10,631 nucleotides of DNA, from contig DASZEJ010000094.1 in NCBI GenBank assembly GCA_035940955.1, positions 1 through 10,631 on the forward strand. Direction: 5' to 3'. Numbering within the stretch: position 1 is the stretch's first letter; every line of letters begins with the position of its first letter. Of the stretch, positions 1-4,650 are shown in pieces. The position numbers were made by a program, and so were the translations under genes. This DNA is from CADCVT01 sp035940955. GTDB lineage: Bacteria; Actinomycetota; Thermoleophilia; Solirubrobacterales; Solirubrobacteraceae. The notes under the pieces are model-generated. The model searched no databases. It was not told where the DNA came from and saw only the letters and a program-made list of their open reading frames with translations.

Positions 1-797
1 CGCCGCCGTTCGGGCCGGGGCTCGCGCCGGGGGCGACCGCGTGGCGGCCGCGCGACGCGGTCGTGGGCGCTCGCTGCGACCACGTCTACAACCGGGTGCT
101 GGGGACGGTGAACGAGCTGCGGGCGCGGCTCGGGCTCGAGCCGGTGCGGCACGTCCACGCGCAGCAGTACCTGCTGGCGGACCGGACGATCCTCTTCACC
201 GCCGAGCCGTTCGAGTACCCGCGGGAGCGGTGGCCCGGCGGGTTCCGGCTCGTCGGGCCGGCGCTGTGGGAGCCAGCCTCGGCGGGCTCGTTCGACCCCC
301 CGGACGGCGCCCCGGTGGTGCTCGTCACCGCCTCGACCGCCTACCAGGCCGACGAGCGGCTGATCTCGACGGCGCTCGCCGCGCTGGCCGGCGAGCCGGT
401 GCGCGTGGTCGTCACGACCGGCGCGCACGACCCGGCGGGCTTCCGGCCTCCCGCGAACGCGGTCGTGCAGCGGTTCGTCCCGCACTCGGCGGTGCTGCCG
501 CACGCCGCGTGCGTCGTGTCGCACGGCGGGATGGGGATCACGCAGAAGGCGCTCGCGCGCGGCGTGCCGGTGTGCGTCGTGCCGTTCGCGCGCGACCAGT
601 TCGAGGTCGCGCGGCGGGTGGAGGTGTGCGGCGCGGGCGCCCGGCTGCCGGCGCGCCGGCTCAGCGCGCGGCGGCTGCGGCGGGCGGTGCGCGCGGCGAG
701 CGGGCGGCGCGCGGGCGCCGAGCGCGTGGCCGAGGCGTTCGCCCGGGCGGGCGGCGCGCGGGCGGCCGCCGACGCGGTCGAGGACCTTGTGCGCTAG
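1..797 (+). CDS. GT-B glycosyltransferase, UGT/MGT-like (GT1 family), 5' end cut by window
   Basis: The reading frame is open from base 3, and the first residues (PPFGPGL) read as protein interior, so the true start lies left of the window. About 264 residues are visible, of a usual 390-420. The C-terminal donor-binding half is clear: a 'VLVTASTAYQ' strand opens the domain, 'RFVPHSAVLPHAACVVSHGG' matches the family signature with its HGG turn, and 'GVPVCVVPFARDQFEVARRV' follows. Enzymes of this family move a sugar from a nucleotide-sugar donor onto small lipophilic acceptors (macrolides, terpenoids, lipids). The acceptor cannot be read from the sequence. A GTG at 63 is in frame but would remove conserved sequence, so it is unlikely to be the start. 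The last 11 bases overlap the next glycosyltransferase gene, which suggests coupled translation and a shared pathway. Confidence 0.85.
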   Translation, partial: PPFGPGLAPGATAWRPRDAVVGARCDHVYNRVLGTVNELRARLGLEPVRHVHAQQYLLADRTILFTAEPFEYPRERWPGGFRLVGPALWEPASAGSFDPPDGAPVVLVTASTAYQADERLISTALAALAGEPVRVVVTTGAHDPAGFRPPANAVVQRFVPHSAVLPHAACVVSHGGMGITQKALARGVPVCVVPFARDQFEVARRVEVCGAGARLPARRLSARRLRRAVRAASGRRAGAERVAEAFARAGGARAAADAVEDLVR

Positions 798-1917
798 GCG
801 CGGCCCGCTCGCGATCTACTGCGGCCCGGGCTGGGAGCGGTGGTCGCCGGACGACCTCGAGACGCGGGGGCTCGGCGGGTCCGAGACGGCGGCGGTGCGG
901 CTGGCCGAGGCGCTGGCGGCGCTGGGCTGGGACGTCACGGTCTACGCGGAGTGCGGCGAGGCCCGCGCCGGAGCGGTCGCCTACGCGCCGTGGCAGGCGT
1001 TCGACCCGGCGGCGCCGCGGGCGTGCGTGATCGCCTCGCGGCTCCCCGAGCTGTTCGACGCTCCCGTCGCGGCGGGGTTGCGGGTGCTGTGGGTCCACGA
1101 CCGCGACTGCGCCGGCCGGCTGACGGCCGAGCGCGCGGCGCGGCTCGACGCCTGCGTGGCGCTCTCGGAGTGGCACGCGCGCCACCTGCGCGACACCTAT
1201 CCGTTCCTCGCGCCGAAGCTCGTGACGCTGCGCAACGGGATCGTCCCCGGCCTCTTCGCCCCGCGCCCGTGGCGCGCGCGGGCACAGCGCGTCCTCTGCT
1301 CCTCGTCGCCCGACCGCGGCCTGGAGTGCCTGCTCGCGATGTGGCCCGCGGTCCGCGCCCGCGTGCCGGACGCGACGCTCTGCTGGTGCCACCCGGAGGT
1401 CTACCGGCGTATGGCGGAGCGCGTCCCGCGGATCGCCGCGCAGCGCACCCGCCTGCGCCGCCTGCTCGCGCCGGTCGCGGGCGTCGTCGAGCTCGGCTCC
1501 CTCGGCCAGCCGGCGCTCGCGCGCCTCCTGTGCGATACGCGCGTCTGGGCCCACCCGTCGTACTCGTCCCTGCGCGGCGAGCCGTTCTTCGAGACCTCCT
1601 GCATCGGCGCGATCGAGGCCCAGGCGGCGGGCTGCCACGTCGTCGCGTCGAGGTGGGGAGCGCTGCCCGAGACCGTGCGGGTCGGGACGCTCGTCGACGG
1701 CCCGGTGCTGTCGCCGCGGTGGACGGACGCGTTCGTCCAGGCGATCGTCGCCGGCCTGACCGACGAGGCGACCGGCGCGGCGGCGGTGCGCGACGGCCCG
1801 CGGGCCGTGGGCGGGCTCGGCTGGGACGGCGTGGCCGAGGCGCTCTCGTCGCTGGTGGGCAGTGGGCGGTCCCGGGCTCGAACCGGGGACCTCGCGCTTG
1901 TAAGGCGCGCGCTCTGA
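787..1917 (+). CDS. GT4-like (group 1) glycosyltransferase
   Basis: 376 residues from a TTG start at 787, the only sensible start before the conserved N-terminal strand 'LAIYCGPGWERWSP'. A GAGG lies 3 bases before it and the frame overlaps the upstream gene by 11 bases. GT-B fold features seen: 'GLGGSE' (about residues 28-33), the nucleotide-sugar acceptor loop of GT4 enzymes; 'LRNGI' near the domain linker; 'VLCSSSPDRGLECLL'; and E269-x7-E277 in 'ETSCIGAIE', the EX7E motif of retaining GT4 enzymes. Likely role: glycosyl transfer in cell-surface polysaccharide or glycolipid synthesis; donor and acceptor unknown. Oddity: the frame has no stop before the tRNA-Val gene on the other strand, so about the last 18 residues (from residue 359) are antisense-tRNA sequence. 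The ancestral stop has probably been lost or moved. Confidence 0.85.
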   Translation: MCARRGPLAIYCGPGWERWSPDDLETRGLGGSETAAVRLAEALAALGWDVTVYAECGEARAGAVAYAPWQAFDPAAPRACVIASRLPELFDAPVAAGLRVLWVHDRDCAGRLTAERAARLDACVALSEWHARHLRDTYPFLAPKLVTLRNGIVPGLFAPRPWRARAQRVLCSSSPDRGLECLLAMWPAVRARVPDATLCWCHPEVYRRMAERVPRIAAQRTRLRRLLAPVAGVVELGSLGQPALARLLCDTRVWAHPSYSSLRGEPFFETSCIGAIEAQAAGCHVVASRWGALPETVRVGTLVDGPVLSPRWTDAFVQAIVAGLTDEATGAAAVRDGPRAVGGLGWDGVAEALSSLVGSGRSRARTGDLALVRRAL

Positions 1918-1936
1918 CCAGCTGAGCTAACCGCCC
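1863..1936 (-). tRNA. tRNA-Val (anticodon TAC)
   Basis: On the minus strand the cloverleaf is complete: acceptor GGGCGGT pairs with ACCGCCC, the D-arm is GCTC...GAGC, the anticodon stem CGCGC/GCGCG closes a 7-base loop CTTACAA (anticodon TAC, read as UAC, valine), and the T-arm is CCCGG-TTCGAGC-CCGGG. The discriminator is A (base 1863), as expected for tRNA-Val. CCA is not encoded, so CCA-adding enzyme is needed. The gene is overlapped antisense by the 3' end of the glycosyltransferase reading frame (55 bases). Confidence 0.97.
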
Positions 1937-1943
1937 GCGAGCA

Positions 1944-1949
1944 ACCGTA
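1944..1949 (-). promoter_or_regulatory. Predicted -10 box for tRNA-Val
   Basis: On the minus strand TACGGT fits the TANNNT -10 pattern and ends 7 bases before the first base of tRNA-Val, so transcription would start at or next to the mature 5' end. No convincing -35 hexamer is visible. The box lies between the tRNA and the stop codon of the upstream lipoprotein gene, so read-through from that gene is also possible. Confidence 0.4.
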
Positions 1950-1952
1950 GCC

Positions 1953-2774
1953 TCACGGCGACTGCCGGCCGAGCTCCTTCTTGAGGAGCTCGGTCAGGTC
2001 CTTGACCTCGCCCTCCGGCGCCTCGATGGTGACGCGCTTGCCGTAGTCGGAGAAGCGCATGTCGAGGGTCGTCGTCGACTCCGCCGGCTTGGTCTGCTTC
2101 ATCGTCAAGCGCTGGCGGCGGACGAGGTCGCGGCCGTCGACCCACACCTCGGTGGGGATCGTCGTCGTGCCGGTCAGCTCCACCATCCGGTCGATCGCGC
2201 GCTGGACGGCGGCGCGCTCGCCGGCGGGCGCGACCTGCGGGACCCGGCGAACGTCGATGCGCGCCTTGTAGTGGGTCGTCTCGACGCCGTCGAGCTTCTC
2301 CTCGCCGACCCGCTCGAGCTCGCTGGTCGCGCGGAGCCACGCGAGCTGGTCGGCCGGGTTCTGCGCGCCGAGCTGCTGCAGCGCGCCGAAGTCGAGGCCC
2401 GCCTCCTCGCCGACGGCCTCGAGGTCCATCTTCACCCACTCCGTGCCGAACGCCTGCTCGAAGGCGTCCATCCGCATGTAGAGCGTGGTGTCCTTCATGA
2501 CCTGCTCGCCCGAGACGTCCTGTCCCTCGGCGGTCGCCTCGAACGTCATCCGGACGGCCCGGTTCGCGACGTCGACGTCGCCCTCGAACGTCATCGAGAC
2601 CGACTTGCCGCCGGTCTCGACGCGGCCGGTGCCGGTCATGTGCATGCCGCCCTGCCTGCTCGTCGCGTCCGCGGCGTGGGCGAGGGCGGCGGGGTCGACG
2701 TCCTCGGCGCCGCAGCCGGCCAGCGCGGGCACGGCGAGGAGGCAGGCGGTCAGGAGGGTGGCCAGGTGGCGCAT
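1953..2774 (-). CDS. Secreted lipoprotein, LppX/LprG-like (LolA-fold) family
   Basis: 273 residues from an ATG at 2774. The N-terminus is a classical lipoprotein signal: basic MRH, hydrophobic core, then lipobox L18-A-G-C21, so the protein should be lipid-anchored on the outer face of the cytoplasmic membrane. The mature part has the alternating beta-strand texture of LppX/LprAFG-type proteins: 'SVSMTFEGDVDVANRAVRMTF', a 'TLYMRMDAFEQAFG-EWVKMDLE' block, then 'TTTIPTEVWVDGRDLVRRQRLTM' and 'STTTLDMRFSDYG'. Family members bind or carry lipids or lipoglycans; the cargo here is unknown. The start is fixed by the signal peptide; the longer frame upstream is antisense to the SDR gene. It diverges from the SDR gene across 36 bp and has no clear Shine-Dalgarno sequence. 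Confidence 0.85.
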   Translation of the reverse strand: MRHLATLLTACLLAVPALAGCGAEDVDPAALAHAADATSRQGGMHMTGTGRVETGGKSVSMTFEGDVDVANRAVRMTFEATAEGQDVSGEQVMKDTTLYMRMDAFEQAFGTEWVKMDLEAVGEEAGLDFGALQQLGAQNPADQLAWLRATSELERVGEEKLDGVETTHYKARIDVRRVPQVAPAGERAAVQRAIDRMVELTGTTTIPTEVWVDGRDLVRRQRLTMKQTKPAESTTTLDMRFSDYGKRVTIEAPEGEVKDLTELLKKELGRQSP

Positions 2775-2797
2775 GTCCGCTCTCGTACCCGCGGACG

Positions 2798-2803
2798 TAG
2801 TGT
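2798..2803 (+). promoter_or_regulatory. Predicted -10 box for a leaderless SDR mRNA
   Basis: TAGTGT fits TANNNT and ends 7 bases before the SDR start codon at 2811, so the transcript would begin at or near the ATG. No Shine-Dalgarno sequence precedes that ATG, which agrees with leaderless translation, common in actinobacteria. No clear -35 is seen. The box sits in a cluster of GTCCG/CGGAC inverted repeats (2775-2780, 2791-2796, 2802-2806) that could be an operator for both divergent genes. Confidence 0.4.
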
Positions 2804-2810
2804 CCGTGTC

Positions 2811-3551
2811 ATGGACCTGGGAATCGAGGGACGCGTGGCGCTCGTGACGGGCGGCTCGCGCGGGATCGGCCGGGCGATCGCGGCCGAGCTGGCGGCGGAG
2901 GGGGCGCGGGTCGCGATCGCGTCGCGGTCGCCGTTCGAGACGGCGGAGGAGCTGGGGGTCGTCGGGTTCGCGCACGACGCTGCGGACGTGGAGGGGGCGC
3001 CGGCGCTGGTCGGCGCGGTGACGGAGCGGCTTGGGCCGGTCGAGATCCTGGTGACGAACACCGGCGGCCCGCCGCCGGGGCCGGACCCGCTGGGGTTCCC
3101 GCGGTCGGAGTGGGAGGCGGCGTACCGCACGCTCGTGCTGCAGCCGCTCGCGCTCGTGACGGCCGTCATGCCGGGGATGCGGTCGCGCGGCTGGGGGCGC
3201 GTGGTGAACGTCGCGTCGACCTCGGTGCGCGAGGTCATCCCGTTCCTGACGCTGTCGAACGCCCACCGCGCGGCGACGCTCGCGGCGTGGAAGACGATCG
3301 CGCGCGACGTCGCGGGCGACGGGGTGACCGTGAACAGCGTGCTGCCGGGCCGCATCGGCACCGAGCGCCTGTTCTCGCTGTCGGGCTCGCGCGAGGCGGC
3401 GGAGGCGGCGGCGGCGCGGGACGTTCCCGCCGGCCGCCTCGGGACGCCCGAGGAGATGGCAGCGGCCACCGCGTTCCTGTGCTCGGCGCGGGCGAGCTAC
3501 GTCACGGGCGTCGCGCTGCTCGTCGACGGCGGCTTGACGAAGGCGGTGTGA
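2811..3551 (+). CDS. SDR-family oxidoreductase, FabG-like subgroup with atypical active site
   Basis: 246 residues, usual SDR length. The cofactor loop is TGGSRGIG (residues 13-20) after a beta strand in a Rossmann fold, and 'ILVTNTGGPPPG' stands where most SDRs have NNAG. Ser136 lies in 'NVASTS', but the positions of the canonical Tyr and Lys (Y-x3-K, 13 residues on) read Ser149 and Arg153 in 'LSNAHRAA'. 'VTVNSVLPGRIGTERL' and the C-terminal 'VDGGLTKAV' are typical. This matches a known SDR branch (BKR-like) with an imperfect catalytic tetrad, so 3-oxoacyl-ACP reductase activity should not be assumed. The ATG at 2811 is chosen because the Rossmann strand starts right after it. The last 31 bases recur at 4156-4186, after the globin gene. 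Confidence 0.88.
   Translation: MDLGIEGRVALVTGGSRGIGRAIAAELAAEGARVAIASRSPFETAEELGVVGFAHDAADVEGAPALVGAVTERLGPVEILVTNTGGPPPGPDPLGFPRSEWEAAYRTLVLQPLALVTAVMPGMRSRGWGRVVNVASTSVREVIPFLTLSNAHRAATLAAWKTIARDVAGDGVTVNSVLPGRIGTERLFSLSGSREAAEAAAARDVPAGRLGTPEEMAAATAFLCSARASYVTGVALLVDGGLTKAV
3521..3551 (+). repeat. Direct repeat, copy 1 (SDR C-terminal codons)
   Basis: The 31 bases that encode the end of the SDR (VDGGLTKAV plus stop) are repeated at 4156-4186 with 30 of 31 identical; the single difference (3543 G, 4178 C) turns Ala into Pro. The two copies bracket the globin gene. Confidence 0.9.
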
Positions 3552-3573
3552 GGGCGTCACGACCGCGGCCCGC

Positions 3574-3579
3574 TAGCCT
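3574..3579 (+). promoter_or_regulatory. Predicted -10 box for a leaderless globin mRNA
   Basis: TAGCCT fits TANNNT and ends 6 bases before the globin ATG at 3586. The 34-base gap after the SDR stop has no Shine-Dalgarno sequence, so a leaderless transcript is the simplest reading. No clear -35 is visible. Confidence 0.4.
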
Positions 3580-3585
3580 CGCTCG

Positions 3586-4110
3586 ATGTCCCACGCCCAG
3601 CCCGACACGCCCAGCGCGCGCGCCACGCTCTACGAGTTCGCCGGCGGCCGCGAGGCGCTGCGCCGGCTGGCCGGGATCCAGTACGCCCGCTGCCTGACCG
3701 ATCCCGTCCTCAGCGAGATCTTCGGGACGGACGGCCGCCCGGAGCACGTCGACCACCTAGCCGACTGGCTGACGGAGGTCCTCGGCGGGCCCAAGCTCTA
3801 CACCGAGCGCCACGGCGGCCACGAGGCGCTGCTCGGGCATCACGCCGACCTTCGCATCGACGATGTCCATCGCAGCCGGTTCGTGGAGGTCTTCGTGGAG
3901 GCGCTCGACGCTGCGGGGCTGCCGGACGACGAGCTCTTCCGGCGCCGCCTCCGCGAGTACCTCGACTGGGGTTCGCGCATCGCGCAGGAGATCTCGCAGC
4001 CGGGGGGCGGACACGTCGAGCGACCAGCCGGTGCCGGTCTGGGACTGGGGCGCGCCGGCCGGCGAGCGAGGCTGAGCGCGCCCGGTCGTTGTCCCGCGCG
4101 CGTGGCGTGA
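3586..4110 (+). CDS. Truncated haemoglobin, group 2-like, with 3' frameshift
   Basis: 2-on-2 globin that binds haem; relatives bind O2 or NO and are linked to NO detoxification or redox sensing. Seen: N-terminal 'TLYEFAGGREALRRLAGIQY' with Tyr33 near the B10 region, 'DWLTEVLGGPKLYTERHGGHEALLGHHADLRI' region with proximal His86 (of the HH pair), and 'REYLDWGSRIAQEISQPG'. In frame, codon 140 is followed by a poorly conserved Gly/Arg-rich tail to a stop at 4108-4110 (174 aa). If one G of the six at 4002-4007 is dropped, the frame continues as 'ADTSSDQPVPVWDWGAPAGE' and stops at 4073-4075. That 'PVP-W-WG' ending is what I expect of related group 2 globins, so the shift is either a sequencing indel or a real mutation. 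Either way the globin domain itself is intact. Confidence 0.85.
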   Translation: MSHAQPDTPSARATLYEFAGGREALRRLAGIQYARCLTDPVLSEIFGTDGRPEHVDHLADWLTEVLGGPKLYTERHGGHEALLGHHADLRIDDVHRSRFVEVFVEALDAAGLPDDELFRRRLREYLDWGSRIAQEISQPGGGHVERPAGAGLGLGRAGRRARLSAPGRCPARVA

Positions 4111-4112
4111 TG

Positions 4113-4186
4113 CGGGAGGCGGCGGAGACGGCGTCGGCGCGCTCGTCGCGCCGCCCGTCGACGGCGGCTTGACGAAGCCGGTGTGA
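4113..4186 (+). pseudogene. Remnant of a second SDR gene (3' end)
   Basis: Two blocks match the SDR gene in order. Bases 4113-4141 read REAAETASAR, against REAAEAAAAR at 3390-3418 (26 of 29 bases, although GCG-rich). Bases 4156-4186 read VDGGLTKPV plus stop, against VDGGLTKAV plus stop at 3521-3551 (30 of 31 bases). The 102 bases between the blocks in the intact gene are replaced by 14, and the blocks are in different frames. This is best read as the tail of a duplicated or paralogous SDR gene, decayed by deletion. It cannot make a protein of this family. Confidence 0.65.
4156..4186 (+). repeat. Direct repeat, copy 2 (SDR tail)
   Basis: Second copy of the 31-base SDR 3' end (see 3521-3551), 30 of 31 identical. 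It lies after the globin gene with no complete SDR upstream, which points to tandem duplication followed by deletion, or to insertion of the globin segment. Confidence 0.9.
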
Positions 4187-4194
4187 TCGCGGAC

Positions 4195-4352
4195 ATGACC
4201 TGTCCGAAATGCCAGTCGCCGAGCTCGAGCGCCTTGTCGACGCCGAGGGCGCGTACGAGCGCGAGCGCGGCTGTCGCCGCGGCCTCGGCCACGGTCACGG
4301 GAAGCACCGGCGGAAGAAGAGCTTCCTGGACGACGTCTTCGACTTCGGCTGA
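4195..4352 (+). pseudogene. zf-TFIIB-like zinc-ribbon protein, internal deletion
   Basis: ATG at 4195 opens 'MTCPKCQ', the first zinc knuckle of small zf-TFIIB proteins. In a second frame, ATG at 4209 opens a 47-residue frame to a stop at 4350-4352: 'VAELERLVDAEGAYERERG', a Gly/His stretch, then 'KHRRKKSFLDDVFDFG'. Intact relatives read CPxC, about 20 residues, CxxCxGxWLDxGELExL, a linker, and a basic tail ending in LFDF or similar. Here the second knuckle (CxxC...WLD) is missing and the two ends are out of frame, so this looks like one gene that lost about 25 codons. The 47-aa part could still be translated but lacks a complete zinc site and a visible Shine-Dalgarno sequence. Confidence 0.6.
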
Positions 4353-4369
4353 GCCCCCGCGCGCTGACC

Positions 4370-4375
4370 TACACT
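4370..4375 (+). promoter_or_regulatory. Predicted -10 box of the tRNA-Glu/tRNA-Lys operon
   Basis: TACACT fits TANNNT and ends 12 bases before tRNA-Glu, giving a short 5' leader to be removed by RNase P. It is the only such hexamer between the zinc-ribbon remnant and the tRNA pair. The -35 region is unclear. Confidence 0.45.
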
Positions 4376-4387
4376 CCCGGGGCGCCA

Positions 4388-4459
4388 GCCCCCATGGTGT
4401 AGCGGTTAGCACGCGAGCCTTTCACGCTCGTAGGGAGAGTTCGAGTCTCTCTGGGGGTG
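4388..4459 (+). tRNA. tRNA-Glu (anticodon TTC)
   Basis: 72 bases. Acceptor GCCCCCA pairs with TGGGGGT (one G-U pair at the end), D-arm GTG/CAC, anticodon stem CGAGC/GCTCG with loop CTTTCAC (anticodon TTC, glutamate), T-arm GAGAG-TTCGAGT-CTCTC, discriminator G as usual for tRNA-Glu. CCA is not encoded. It lies 7 bases before tRNA-Lys, so the two are almost certainly co-transcribed. Confidence 0.96.
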
Positions 4460-4466
4460 CTCCCCC

Positions 4467-4538
4467 GCCCCCGTGGCGTAACGGCAACGCACGCGCCTTT
4501 TAAGCGCTGAGTTGGAGGTTCGAATCCTCCCGGGGGCA
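4467..4538 (+). tRNA. tRNA-Lys (anticodon TTT)
   Basis: 72 bases. Acceptor GCCCCCG/CGGGGGC is a perfect 7-bp stem, the D-arm is GCG/CGC with a short loop, the anticodon loop is CTTTTAA (anticodon TTT, lysine), the T-arm is GGAGG-TTCGAAT-CCTCC, and the discriminator is A. The outermost anticodon-stem pair (27-43) is a C-T mismatch. The body, especially the D-arm and the GCCCCC acceptor, resembles Glu/Gln tRNAs more than the usual GTTAGCTCAG-type tRNA-Lys. CCA is not encoded. Confidence 0.88.
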
Positions 4539-4559
4539 TCGGTCCGTCTGGGCGTCATG

Positions 4560-4573
4560 CGAACATGTGTTCG
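4560..4573. promoter_or_regulatory. LexA (SOS) box
   Basis: CGAACATGTGTTCG matches the Gram-positive/actinobacterial LexA operator CGAAC-N4-GTTCG at every fixed base; its arms CGAACA and TGTTCG are perfect inverted repeats around TG. It lies 22 bases after tRNA-Lys and 77 bases before the preferred ATG of the HNH gene, where a LexA site for that gene would be expected. By family knowledge LexA would repress until DNA damage. No clear -10 is visible nearby, so the exact promoter is not resolved. Confidence 0.75.
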
Positions 4574-4650
4574 TGTCTGGTGCGCCTCCCCAACCGCCAA
4601 CGCCGACCGTCGCGCGGGTCGGGAGGCCGGTGGAGGACGCCCGGCCGATC

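Noticed and set aside
661..1638. A 325-codon open frame antisense to the glycosyltransferases
   Set aside because: Arg/Ala-rich shadow without motifs; both plus-strand glycosyltransferases have clear signatures.
2271..2810. N-terminal extension of the SDR
   Set aside because: Antisense to the lipoprotein; the Rossmann strand begins right after ATG 2811.
1953..3560. Long N-terminal extension of the lipoprotein across the SDR gene
   Set aside because: The signal peptide with lipobox starts at 2774; residues before it are antisense SDR sequence.
4195..4352. An intact small regulatory zinc-finger gene
   Set aside because: The second CxxC pair is missing and the halves are out of frame, so a full zinc site cannot form as sequenced.
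4183..4503. 106-codon frame starting with MIADMTCPKC and running through both tRNAs
   Set aside because: After CPKC it is low complexity and then translates tRNA genes; only the first codons belong to the zinc-ribbon remnant.
4406..4600. 64-codon minus-strand frame across the tRNA pair
   Set aside because: It is a translation of antisense tRNA sequence, a common false protein.
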